Assembly: GCA_964563135.1 (NCBI GenBank)
Contig: CAZLWV010000003.1
Coordinates: 62,001-126,000, forward strand
Reading direction: 5' to 3'
Length of the DNA: 64,000 nt
Origin: JAAYAY01 sp964563135
GTDB taxonomy: Bacteria; Planctomycetota; Planctomycetia; Pirellulales; Thermoguttaceae
The position numbers and the translations under genes were made by a program. Positions within the stretch are counted from its first letter, which is position 1; the number at the start of each line of letters is the position of its first letter. This document shows, one piece after another, positions 28,731-38,265 of the stretch. The notes under the pieces were generated by a model, which made no database searches, had not been told where the DNA came from, and saw only the letters and a program-made list of their open reading frames with translations.

Positions 28731-29986
28731 TGAACCCGGACACGCATCATCGAAACGATCTGGCAATCGACGGGGCCGTCCCCATCCGGCGCAGGCCGCT
28801 GCCTCCGTGGCCCGTATTCGGCGAGGAAGATATCGCGGCGGTCTCGGCGGTCCTTGAGAGCGGGCGGGTCAATTACTGGACTGGCGAAGAGACCCGGAAA
28901 TTCGAGCAGGAGTTTTCCGCTACGGTGGGCTGTCGATATGGGGTTGCGGTGGCCAACGGCACGCTGGCCCTCGAGGCGGCCCTGGCGGCCCTGGAAATCG
29001 GTCCGGGAGATGATGTTCTCGTCACCTGCCGGAGCTTCGTCGCTTCGGCGAGCTGCTGCATCATGCGCGGGGCTCGGCCCGTCTTTGCTGACGTGGATCC
29101 AGACAGCCAGAACGTGACAGCCGATACGCTCCAGGCAGCCATGACCCGGCGAACCAGAGCGATCATTGCCGTCCATCTGGCCGGTTGGCCCTGCGAGATG
29201 GACACCATCAACCGCCTGGCGATCGACCACGGCCTGGCGGTGATTGAAGACTGTGCCCAGGCGCATGGCGCCCGCTATCGAGGCCGGCCCGTGGGTTCCC
29301 TTGGCGACGTGGCAGCCTTCTCCTTCTGCCAGGACAAGATTATCACAACCGGCGGAGAAGGAGGCATGGTGGTGACCAATCGCGAAGACCTCTGGCAACG
29401 GGCCTGGAGTCTGAAGGACCACGGCAAGGACTACGAAGTCGCTCATCGCCACGATCCAGCGGCGGTCTTCAAATGGCTGCATGCGTCCATCGGCACCAAC
29501 TGGCGAATGACCGAGATGCAGGGCGTTCTGGGGCGGTTCGCCCTGCGGAGGCTGCCGCGTTGGTGCGCCCAGCGGCGTCAGTTGGCGTCGTATCTGCAAT
29601 CAAAACTCGAGAGCCTGCCGGCACTGCGAACCACACGCCCGCCGGCCCATGTGGGCCATGCATACTACAAGTACTATGCGTTCCTGCGCCCCGAGTATCT
29701 GAGGCCGGGATGGAGCCGCGATCGGATCGTCAAGGCCATTCAGGCCGAAGGCATCCCCTGTGGCAGCGGCATCTGTCCGGAGATCTATCGCGAACAAGCG
29801 TTCCTGAATCACGACTCGTGCCCAGAGGCCCCCCTACCGGTCGCCCGGCAGCTCGGCGAGACGGCGATTATGCTCTTGGTTCATCCCACTCTATCGCTGG
29901 CCGATATGGACGACACCCACCTGGCTGTCGAGCGGGTCCTTCGCGTCGCTACGGAGGCATCCGTCCACAAGCGACTCGCTGCGTGA
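28730..29986 (+). CDS. DegT/DnrJ/EryC1 family sugar aminotransferase
   Basis: PLP-dependent enzyme that aminates a keto sugar nucleotide. AAGGAAGG about eight bases upstream supports ATG 28730, which overlaps the previous stop. Family signatures: VANGTLALEAALAAL, VIEDCAQAHGARY (Asp174 and Gln177 contact the cofactor), FSFCQDKIITTGGEGGM with PLP-binding Lys203, and a C-terminal NWRMTEMQGVLGRFAL block. Length of 418 aa is typical. It probably supplies an amino sugar for the glycan made by the two upstream genes; the exact sugar is not shown by sequence. Confidence 0.9.
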   Translation: MNPDTHHRNDLAIDGAVPIRRRPLPPWPVFGEEDIAAVSAVLESGRVNYWTGEETRKFEQEFSATVGCRYGVAVANGTLALEAALAALEIGPGDDVLVTCRSFVASASCCIMRGARPVFADVDPDSQNVTADTLQAAMTRRTRAIIAVHLAGWPCEMDTINRLAIDHGLAVIEDCAQAHGARYRGRPVGSLGDVAAFSFCQDKIITTGGEGGMVVTNREDLWQRAWSLKDHGKDYEVAHRHDPAAVFKWLHASIGTNWRMTEMQGVLGRFALRRLPRWCAQRRQLASYLQSKLESLPALRTTRPPAHVGHAYYKYYAFLRPEYLRPGWSRDRIVKAIQAEGIPCGSGICPEIYREQAFLNHDSCPEAPLPVARQLGETAIMLLVHPTLSLADMDDTHLAVERVLRVATEASVHKRLAA

Positions 29987-30016
29987 ACGCCGCCGAGAGC
30001 GAGAGGACCGGCGAGG

Positions 30017-33000
30017 CTACTGCCAGAAGCCGTCCAGAGCAAGCAGGAAACTCAGGGCGGCCAGGTTCGTTCTGTCGCGGTCCGTGCTTGACTTGGAGTG
30101 GGCCGTCACCTTGTCAAAGGCGATGATCGCCTGGAGATCCGTCTGCTCCGGAGTCGACAGGGTGAGCTGCTTTCCGGCGCCCTCCAGAAGATCGTCGAGG
30201 GCGGAATCGTACAGGTTTGCGATGTCGTTGCCGCTGCTCGCCTGCACCCGGTATTGGTCGAAGGCCTTGCCGCGGAGGAAATAGCCTTCCCCGGAAAGCG
30301 TGGCGTGGGTCGGCGCGCCCATGAACGTATCGTCGCCGGCAGAATCGTAGAAGCGGGCGATGTCCTGCCCGCCGGTGCCCGAATAGCCCAACATCTGTTC
30401 GAAGAACTTGGCGCGAAGATAGTAGCCGTCGCCGATCATCTTGGCGTATTCGGGGGTGGCTTTGTAGGTGTCATCGCCCTCTGAATCGTACAGCTTCGCC
30501 ACGTCAGATCCTCCGCTGCGGGCATAGCCGTAAACGGAGTCGAACCCGTCGCTCCTGAGGCTGTAGCCGGGGCCGGTCATGGAGGCTGCGGTGGGGGATG
30601 CAACGAACAGGTCGTTTCCGTCGGAATCCACCAGGCTCGCCGTGTCGTTGCCGCCGGCGGTCGCATTGGCGACCACGCTGGAGAACAACTTGGCTCGCAG
30701 GTAGTATCCGTTGCCGATCATCTTCGAGTAGTCGGTCTTGCCGATGAACGTGTCGTCACCAGCCGAATCGAACAGCTCGGCCGCGTCGTGGTCCTTGGGG
30801 TCTCCTATCCCATGAATTTCTTTGACGCCAACGATCTCCAGGGAATAGCCTTCTCCACTCATTTGTCCCTGTTCCGGGCGGAGGGTCAGGTGGTCGTCAC
30901 CGTCCGAACCGTAGAAACGTCCCACATCCTCTCCACCGCCACCTTCGGCGATTACCGAGCCGAACCCGGACGCGCTGACTTGATAATCGAGAGAGGTGAG
31001 TTCGGCGACTCCGGGTCTGAGGACAATCGACTCGGCCGAGTCGCTTCCGACGAGCGAGAGAATGTTCTGGCCCTTTCCGCCATCGAGTTGAATCGTCTTG
31101 TAGATGCTGCCGTCGAGGGATTGCGACTGGCCGTTGACCGTGACGACCGGCTGGCTGCCGAGCACGAGGCGGATTTCGTCGTCGTCATCGGTGCCGGAAA
31201 CCACGGCCGTACTGCCGTTCAGGCTGATCTTCGGCGGGCGTCCCGCGTCCTTGACCGTGATGGTAAACGACTGGGAGTCGTCGAGGGCAGGAACGGCATT
31301 GTCGGTGACCCGCACGGTGATCGTGTACACGCCATATCCATCGGCCAGGGTCGTAGGCCAGGAGAACTGGCCGGTGGTCGGGTGGATAGTGGCTCCCGCC
31401 GGGGCACCTGCGCCGAGCGAAAAAGTGAGCGACTGGGCGGGAAGATCCGCGTCCTTGGCGGTGGCGGTGAACTGGACAGTCGTGGTCTCGGTCACCGTCT
31501 GGTTGGCGATCGCGCCGAGTGCTGGAGCGGTGTTCGCTTCGGCAACCGCGACTGTGAAGGATTCCGTATCACTCAGAGCTCCCTGACCATTGTCAGTCAC
31601 CCGCACTGTGATCGAGTAGGTACCCGGCCCGTCGGCCTCGGTGGTCGTCCACGAGAACTGGCCGGTCGATGAATGGATGCTGGCCCCTGCCGGGGCACCG
31701 GGCTCCAGGGAATAGGCAAGCGTCTGGACAGGCAGGTCGGCGTCGGTGGCCGAGGCTGTGAATGCGACGGTGGCACCTTCGACGACCGACTTGTCGGAAA
31801 TGTCGCCCAGGACCGGCGCGGCGTTGCTCTCACTGACCGTGATGGAGAACGACTCGGCATCACTCAGGCTGCCTTGCCCATTGTCCGTGACACGGACTGT
31901 GATCGAGTAGACCCCCGGCCCGTCGGCCGTGGTGGTGATCCAGGTGAACTGGCCAGTGGCGGCGTTGATGCTGGACCCTGAGGGAGCCCCGACGTCGAGC
32001 GAGTACGTGAGTGTCTGGGCGGGCACGTCTGCATCAACGGCCGAAGCTGAAAACGCGACCGTGCTTCCCTCGGCCACCGTCTGATCGGCAATCGCTGCCA
32101 GAACCGGCGCGGTGTTGCCCTCAGTAACCGTGATCGTGAATGACTCGGTGTCGCTCAGGGCTCCCTGGCCGTTGTCAGTCACCCGCACTGTGATCGGGTA
32201 GGTGCCCGGTCCGTCGGCCTCGACAGTCTTCCAGATGAACTGGCCGGTGGTAGCGTTGATGCTGGCTCCACTCGGTGCCCCGACGTCGAGCGAGTACGTG
32301 AGCGTCTGGGCGGGCACGTCTGCGTCAACGGCCGAAGCCGAGAACGCGACCGTAGCTCCCTCGGCCACCGTCTGGTCGGCAATCGCTGCCAGCACCGGCG
32401 CGGTGTTGCCCTCGGTGACCGTGACCACGAACGACTCGGTGTCGCTCAGGGCTCCCTGGCCGTTGTCAGTCACCCGCACTGTGATCGGGTAGGTGCCCGG
32501 GCCGTCGGCCTCGGTCGTTGTCCAGGTGAACTGGCCGGTGGCGGCGTTGATGCTGGCTCCTGAGGGAGCCCCAGCGTCGAGCGAGTACGTGAGCGTCTGG
32601 GCCGGCACGTCTGCATCAATGGCCAAAGCTGAGAACGCGACCGTGGTTCCCTCGGCTACCGTCTGATCGGCAATGGCTGCCAGAACCGGAGCTGTGTTGT
32701 TTTCGGTCACCGTGATCCAAAACGACTCGGTGTCGCTCAGGGATCCCTGGCCGTTGTCGGTCACTCGAATGCTGATCGGGTACGTACCTGGCCCGTCGGT
32801 GCCTGTCGTTGCCCACGTGAATCGGCCGGTCGCAGGATCGATGCTGGCTCCAGCGGGCGCCCCGGCATCGATAGAGAACGTGAGTATCTGGGTCGGCAAG
32901 TCGATGTCGGTGGCTGAGGTTGTGAAACTGACGGTGGTCCCTTCCGCCACGGCCTGGTCGGAAATCGTGGCAAGCACCGGTGCAGTGTTGCGCTCGTTGA

Positions 33001-36000
33001 CGGTGACTGTAAACGACTGAACCGCCTCCAGTGTCCCGGGCCCGTCGTCGGTGGCGCGGATTGACAGGGAGTAGAAACCCGGGCCATCCGTCTCCACGGT
33101 TGCCCATCGGAACACACCGCTCACCGGATCGATACTCGCTCCGGCGGGCGATCCCGAACCGAGGGCATAGGTGATGGTCTGGGCCGGCTGGTCGATATCC
33201 GTTGCCGTCACGATGAACTGAACCGTATCGCCCTCGGTAACCGTCTGATTCGCCACCGCCGCCAGAATGGGGGCCGTGTTTCCTTCGCTCACCGTGATCG
33301 TGAATTGGCACGAATCGTCAAGTGGTATCGCCCCGCTGTCGGTCACGCGGATGGTAATCGAGTAGACTCCCGGACTGTGGGTCTCCGCGGTTGTCCATGT
33401 GAACCGGCCGGTAACCGGATCGATGCTGGCTCCCTCGGGCGCGCCGGCGTCGAGGGAATAGGTCAGGATCTGAGCCGGCCGGTCAGCGTCGCTGGCCGAT
33501 GCAGTGAACTCGACGGTGGTCCCCTCTGTGACGATCCGGTTGGCGATCGCCGCGAGAACGGGCGCCGTATTGCTTTCGCTGACGGTGATGGTGAACAACT
33601 GGAAATCGTCAAGCGCTGGGGCCCCGTTGTCGGTGACCCGAACGGTGATCGGATACACTCCGGGACCATTGCTCTCGGTGGTCGCCCAGGTGAATTGGCC
33701 TGTGAGTGCATGGATGCCGGCACCCGCAGGCGCTCCGTTGTCGAGGGAATAGGTGAGTATCTGGGCCGGCTGGTCGGGGTCGCTGGCAGTGGCCGCAAAC
33801 TGGACCGTGTCGCCCTCACTGGCCGTCACGTCGGTGATCGGGTTGAGAGTGGGTGCATGATTGGACGTGTCGGTGGAAACAGTCAGCCGGTACGACTGTT
33901 CGACCGTGTTACCTGCGATGTCGACGGCTTGGAACCTGACGCTGTGGGGCGAGCCGATGACGGTTGGCGATGGCCAGGCGACGACGCCCGTCGACGGATC
34001 GATCGACATGCTGGGTGGGCCATTGAGCAACTGATAGCGAACGCTCCCGGTTGCCTCCTCTGCAGACTGCACATCGTAGGTGTAGGCCACGCCGGCGGTT
34101 GCGGTTTCAGCGGCCAGTGAGGTAATCTGGGGCGCTGTGGTGTCGACGGTGATCAATGCCGAAGCAGAACTGCCGCTGACGAGATCGACGCGTCCTTTGC
34201 GGTTGCCTGCGTCGAGAGGCGCGCCCGAAAAACTCTGAACGGCCGTCAGACTGTGGGGCCCATCGCCGAGCATAGCCGCTTCATTGCTGGTGATCGTCAC
34301 GGTGCCGTCGCTGGCCGCCGTGGTGGTTCCCAGGACCTTACCGTCGGCAAAGAGGGTTACCTGGGCACCGGCGACGACGCCCGAGACTCCTGCGATGAGG
34401 GGCTTGCCCGGCGTGTTGTTCAGGTTGGTCAGGTGGTCGCTGGAACTCCAGCCGGTGTCGGAGGCAGCGGCGAGTTGGATCGCCGAGGGGGCTGGGGGGC
34501 AAACCAGGACCGGTACGAACTGCGTGTCACACTCCTCGCCGCTGGCGGCACCAACGCTGAAACGAACCGTGTAGACGCCCGGGTTCGAGTCGGTTGAAGT
34601 GACGGTCGCCTTGCCGGTTGTCTCGTCAATGGCAACGTCCAGCTTGCCTGGGGATCCGACCACCTCGGCAGAGAAGTGGATCGTGTCGTTCTCGACGTCG
34701 GTGGCAGGGACAGTAAACGCCACCGTCTGGCCGGCGGTTACCTCGATATCGTCAATGGCTCCAAGGAACGGCCGCGAGTTGGCCCACAAATCCGTGTCGG
34801 CGACAACGGTGACGTGGAACGTCTGCTGATCAACCAACCCGGCCCCATCGGCCGCTTTGACCGTCACGTCGACCCCGCCCGTGAAGCCTTCGGGGGCAAC
34901 GAGCACCAGCAGGGCCGTCTGCCGATCCACATAGATCTCCGCGGTCTGAATAACGACGTCGTTGAGTGGCTTGCCGGAGGCATCCACGGTGACGGCCTCG
35001 ATTGCCGTACGCACTGCCTGCCCGGCAGTCTGGAACCCGAATACCGTATGGTCGAAGTCAAGGGATCGTGTCGCTTGTCCAGTGATCAAGAACTGGGAGT
35101 CGTTCGTATCGTCGCCGCTGTTGACCAGAGAAAGCACGCCGGCGGCAGAGTGCTGCAGGTCGGCACGGAATTCGTCGTCGAACCTCACACCACTTCCACC
35201 ACTGCCGTTGCCGCTGGGATCGCCCCCCTCGATCACGAAGCGGGAGCCGTCGGATGTCCGGGTCACACGGTGGATGAGCAGGCCGTCGTAGAAGCCGCTT
35301 TCAACCAGCTCGATGAACCGGGCGGTTGAGTTCGGGACGCGATCCTCGAAGAGTTCAAACTCCAGCGAACCGAACCCGCCCACGTTGAGACGCAAACTGC
35401 GATTCGTATCGGAAATGCTGGTCGCCAGCTCCGGCCTGGTCGCTGTGGCGGAAAACCGGATTGAGTCTCCGTCGAAGTCGTGCCCCTTGAGAGGCAGGTA
35501 GAAGGGAACACCTGCCGGGATCGTCACATCGGCAATGGCTTCCAGTTCGGGAGCTGTGCTGGACTCGGTGACGGTGATTCGGAAGCTCCCCCGATCGCTC
35601 AACGCGGGAGTTCCCGAGTCGGTGACGCTCACAGAGATCTCAAACGTCTGTCCGCCCGCCGTCTCGTCCGGGGTCCAGGTAAACTGTCCAGACACAGGGT
35701 CGAGGATGGCTCCTGCCGGAGGGCTCCCGGTCAGGGCAAAGGTGAGACTCTGGGCCGGATCGTCCGGGTCGACGGCCGATACCGTCAATGCGACCTTTTG
35801 GTTCTCGGCGACGGTCTTGTTGCCGGGTAGTGTGAGAACCGGCGGTTGGTTGAAGTCCCCGTCCAGGCCTGTCTGCATCCGCTGTCCGGAGATGTGGCTT
35901 CCTTGCTCGGAGGTTGCCGTCCAAAGGACGATGGCCCTGTCGCCATGCAGGGCGAGCGACGGTGCGGTCAGCGATGTGTCGGATCTGGAACAGACCGCCG

Positions 36001-37075
36001 CGGCGCCGTTTGCAGTCCCCCCAGGATCGAAATGCTGAACGTGGATTTCCCGGCGGCTGGGGTCCGACGCCGACGCTGCCTCCCAGGCAACAGCATAGTC
36101 GCCCGAATCGTTGATGGCCACCGAAGCGTGCCGGCCCGCACCCACCTCGGTCTGGGTACCAACGGTCAGTCCGTCGACGTCGTAGGCTTGTGTGTAGACC
36201 TTCCATTGGTCGGCCGCGGCATCGAAACTCTGCCACGCAACGAGAAAACTGCCCCCCTCCGAAACCGCCACACAGGGAAGCTGCTGATTGCCGTCGGTCG
36301 TGCTGTTGACCAGGAACGGTGCCCCGATTGGCGTTCCGTCCGATGCCAGTCGCCGTGCATGGATGCCTCCGCTCGATCCGTCCTCGGCGTCGCTTGTCCA
36401 CGCCACCACCGCCGCGCCCGTCGGATCCGAGCCGATGACCGGATGGCGTTGGTTTCCGGCCGACACGGTGTTCACGCCGAATTCGTTCGTCGCGGGCGTT
36501 TCATCAGCATGGTAGTGCCGGGCAAAAATACCTGTCTTGTCGCCGTCTTGATCGCTCGACGTCCAGACGATCGTGAAGTCGCCGTCTGCATCGATCGCCA
36601 CGGCCGAGAAATTCTGGTTGTTGGCGGTGGTCTGGTTGACTCGGAACTCGTCCCCGAGGGGAACGCCCGATGCCTCATAACGGCGGGCATAGACCCCGTA
36701 CAGGCTGCCGTCCTGCCCCAGGCTCGACCAGGTCACAATGAAATCGCCGTCGCTGTCCATGGCGACGGCGGGAAATTTCTGCTGAGAGGCTGTCGTCTGG
36801 TTGATGCGGAATTGCGATCCGCTCGGCGCGCCCGTCGAGTCAAACAATTGTCCAACGACATCGAATCCACTGCCGCCGGTTTCCTCGCTTGACCACACGG
36901 CCACAGAATCTCCGTCGCCGTCGCAGGCCACGATCGCCGCGCGACACTGACCAAAGGTCAGTTGATTCCCATCGGTCTGGGGGTCTGCCGCGAACAGGTC
37001 GCCGATTGCTGTGACCGAGAGAAGCCGCCGGTCTTCCAGCAGCTCGACCCAAAGGCGTCTCTTGGGTTGGAACAT
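30017..37075 (-). CDS. Giant surface protein with LEPR-XLL-like N-terminus, cadherin-like repeats and a cyclophilin-like domain
   Basis: A 2352-aa secreted protein, probably adhesive or structural. From ATG 37075 the N-terminus MFQPKRRLWVELLEDRRLLS matches the planctomycete LEPR-XLL-type motif. Residues ~30-400 carry tandem ~50-aa blocks with DGDFIVTWSS-like cores, perhaps a propeller. A first cadherin/He_PIG-like repeat (~410-510) is followed by a cyclophilin-like domain (~560-713), more Ig-like sequence, then nine tandem 97-aa repeats (~1070-1945). The last ~400 residues hold ~50-aa repeats ending in DSxGDDTF-like blocks. Ca2+-binding Asp motifs are frequent. It is transcribed toward the glycan operon, so glycosylation is possible but inferred. 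Confidence 0.9.
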   Translation of the reverse strand: MFQPKRRLWVELLEDRRLLSVTAIGDLFAADPQTDGNQLTFGQCRAAIVACDGDGDSVAVWSSEETGGSGFDVVGQLFDSTGAPSGSQFRINQTTASQQKFPAVAMDSDGDFIVTWSSLGQDGSLYGVYARRYEASGVPLGDEFRVNQTTANNQNFSAVAIDADGDFTIVWTSSDQDGDKTGIFARHYHADETPATNEFGVNTVSAGNQRHPVIGSDPTGAAVVAWTSDAEDGSSGGIHARRLASDGTPIGAPFLVNSTTDGNQQLPCVAVSEGGSFLVAWQSFDAAADQWKVYTQAYDVDGLTVGTQTEVGAGRHASVAINDSGDYAVAWEAASASDPSRREIHVQHFDPGGTANGAAAVCSRSDTSLTAPSLALHGDRAIVLWTATSEQGSHISGQRMQTGLDGDFNQPPVLTLPGNKTVAENQKVALTVSAVDPDDPAQSLTFALTGSPPAGAILDPVSGQFTWTPDETAGGQTFEISVSVTDSGTPALSDRGSFRITVTESSTAPELEAIADVTIPAGVPFYLPLKGHDFDGDSIRFSATATRPELATSISDTNRSLRLNVGGFGSLEFELFEDRVPNSTARFIELVESGFYDGLLIHRVTRTSDGSRFVIEGGDPSGNGSGGSGVRFDDEFRADLQHSAAGVLSLVNSGDDTNDSQFLITGQATRSLDFDHTVFGFQTAGQAVRTAIEAVTVDASGKPLNDVVIQTAEIYVDRQTALLVLVAPEGFTGGVDVTVKAADGAGLVDQQTFHVTVVADTDLWANSRPFLGAIDDIEVTAGQTVAFTVPATDVENDTIHFSAEVVGSPGKLDVAIDETTGKATVTSTDSNPGVYTVRFSVGAASGEECDTQFVPVLVCPPAPSAIQLAAASDTGWSSSDHLTNLNNTPGKPLIAGVSGVVAGAQVTLFADGKVLGTTTAASDGTVTITSNEAAMLGDGPHSLTAVQSFSGAPLDAGNRKGRVDLVSGSSASALITVDTTAPQITSLAAETATAGVAYTYDVQSAEEATGSVRYQLLNGPPSMSIDPSTGVVAWPSPTVIGSPHSVRFQAVDIAGNTVEQSYRLTVSTDTSNHAPTLNPITDVTASEGDTVQFAATASDPDQPAQILTYSLDNGAPAGAGIHALTGQFTWATTESNGPGVYPITVRVTDNGAPALDDFQLFTITVSESNTAPVLAAIANRIVTEGTTVEFTASASDADRPAQILTYSLDAGAPEGASIDPVTGRFTWTTAETHSPGVYSITIRVTDSGAIPLDDSCQFTITVSEGNTAPILAAVANQTVTEGDTVQFIVTATDIDQPAQTITYALGSGSPAGASIDPVSGVFRWATVETDGPGFYSLSIRATDDGPGTLEAVQSFTVTVNERNTAPVLATISDQAVAEGTTVSFTTSATDIDLPTQILTFSIDAGAPAGASIDPATGRFTWATTGTDGPGTYPISIRVTDNGQGSLSDTESFWITVTENNTAPVLAAIADQTVAEGTTVAFSALAIDADVPAQTLTYSLDAGAPSGASINAATGQFTWTTTEADGPGTYPITVRVTDNGQGALSDTESFVVTVTEGNTAPVLAAIADQTVAEGATVAFSASAVDADVPAQTLTYSLDVGAPSGASINATTGQFIWKTVEADGPGTYPITVRVTDNGQGALSDTESFTITVTEGNTAPVLAAIADQTVAEGSTVAFSASAVDADVPAQTLTYSLDVGAPSGSSINAATGQFTWITTTADGPGVYSITVRVTDNGQGSLSDAESFSITVSESNAAPVLGDISDKSVVEGATVAFTASATDADLPVQTLAYSLEPGAPAGASIHSSTGQFSWTTTEADGPGTYSITVRVTDNGQGALSDTESFTVAVAEANTAPALGAIANQTVTETTTVQFTATAKDADLPAQSLTFSLGAGAPAGATIHPTTGQFSWPTTLADGYGVYTITVRVTDNAVPALDDSQSFTITVKDAGRPPKISLNGSTAVVSGTDDDDEIRLVLGSQPVVTVNGQSQSLDGSIYKTIQLDGGKGQNILSLVGSDSAESIVLRPGVAELTSLDYQVSASGFGSVIAEGGGGEDVGRFYGSDGDDHLTLRPEQGQMSGEGYSLEIVGVKEIHGIGDPKDHDAAELFDSAGDDTFIGKTDYSKMIGNGYYLRAKLFSSVVANATAGGNDTASLVDSDGNDLFVASPTAASMTGPGYSLRSDGFDSVYGYARSGGSDVAKLYDSEGDDTYKATPEYAKMIGDGYYLRAKFFEQMLGYSGTGGQDIARFYDSAGDDTFMGAPTHATLSGEGYFLRGKAFDQYRVQASSGNDIANLYDSALDDLLEGAGKQLTLSTPEQTDLQAIIAFDKVTAHSKSSTDRDRTNLAALSFLLALDGFWQ
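31247..33866 (-). repeat. Nine tandem 291-bp coding repeats (97-aa cadherin/He_PIG-like modules)
   Basis: Each unit encodes NTAPVLAAIADQTV, a Ser/Ala/Asp-rich strand region, DAGAPSGASI, a GQFTWTT block and VRVTDNGQ...SFTITVTE. Spacing is exactly 291 bp (for example the NTAP codons near 32115 and 32406). Units 5-7 are almost identical in protein sequence, a sign of recent duplication or gene conversion; outer units are more diverged. Confidence 0.9.
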
Positions 37076-37595
37076 GTCTGATTCAATTTCTAACGGGCGT
37101 TCTGGTTTCTCTTGGCAGTCACTCCTGGTTCCGGGAACTGGCATTCCTGCTCTGTGGCCGCAGAACGCGGATCAGAGAATTGCACCGATATCGGCGGTGT
37201 CCGTCATGGTGAAAGGTGACAATTGAGATGCACACCCCCAAAATGGGTCGCTTTCGCCTGCCCCGCAGACCTGCCGGACTGGCGGTACATATTCGCTAAT
37301 CCGCAAAGTTTGCGTGTTTGCTTATTTCGGAACGCGGAAGGGGCGCACTGGAGTGGAAGTGCCAGAAGTGGGTTCGGGACAAAGACTTTGGCGACCAAAA
37401 ACATAGGTCGAGGGTGCAGAATATCCCGCCCGATGTGAAGTGCCGCTCCGCTCGGAAGACTGGGTTGTCACTCCAGCACCCGCCACGCCTTTCCAGCCGC
37501 GTTTCCTCTGGACTCGTTCACCGGTATCAGCCGATGACTAGCTGATGACGGCAATGGACTGGCCAACGACAACCTGAACGCCAAGGAGGGCGACG

Positions 37596-38150
37596 TTGTC
37601 ACTCAAAGACCGAGTTTGGGCATTCCACCTTTCTCACATCTCGAAGCCGGCGGAAGATCGCCCAATTTACCAGGAACTATTGAAGGGGCAGGCGAAACGA
37701 ATTCTGGAACTTGGCGTGGGCCACGGGGATCGATCCCTTCGCATGATCGAGACGGCCTCGCATGTCTCCCGCCCGGGGGAAGTTTACTATACGGGCATTG
37801 ACCTGTTTGAGAGCCGAGTGGCCCAGGAGAACGGGCTGACCTTGAAGGCAGCCCATCAGAAACTGGCGCCCACCGGCGCTCATATCCGGCTTGTGCCGGG
37901 CGATGCGTTCTCCGCAATCGCTCGGATTGCCAATTCCCTCCAGGGGTTGGATCTGGTGGTGATCTCGGGCGATCAGCCCGCGGAGGCCCTCAACCGGGCC
38001 TGGTTTTATTTCCCCCGCATGCTCCATGGGCAGTCACAGGTTTTTCTGCAGAAACCGTGTCAGCCTGGCCAGTCGGCACCTTACGACCGGGTCAGCACGG
38101 TGGACATCGCGGCATGGGCCAGCCCGGCACAGCGACGGCGGGCTGCGTAA
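37596..38150 (+). CDS. Class I SAM-dependent methyltransferase-like protein
   Basis: A 184-aa protein with the Rossmann SAM-binding motif ILELGVGHGDRSLRM (about residues 36-50) and an acidic strand end YYTGIDLFE that would bind the SAM ribose. The rest is short for a methyltransferase and no catalytic motif is obvious. The start is TTG 37596, supported by AAGGAGGG ending six bases before it; no in-frame ATG is better. The substrate is unknown. I cannot tell whether it methylates or only binds SAM. The 450 bp upstream (37145-37595) shows no gene and no clear promoter. Confidence 0.65.
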   Translation: MSLKDRVWAFHLSHISKPAEDRPIYQELLKGQAKRILELGVGHGDRSLRMIETASHVSRPGEVYYTGIDLFESRVAQENGLTLKAAHQKLAPTGAHIRLVPGDAFSAIARIANSLQGLDLVVISGDQPAEALNRAWFYFPRMLHGQSQVFLQKPCQPGQSAPYDRVSTVDIAAWASPAQRRRAA

Positions 38151-38265
38151 GATTGCCTTTGCAGGCCCCTTCCGGTGACACCCTGGAGGGGCTGGGCTGG
38201 TTTGCCGGCGGATCCTCTCTAAGATTTGGGTAGTGAATGCATTGCCCGGATTTGAGAGCAGAACC

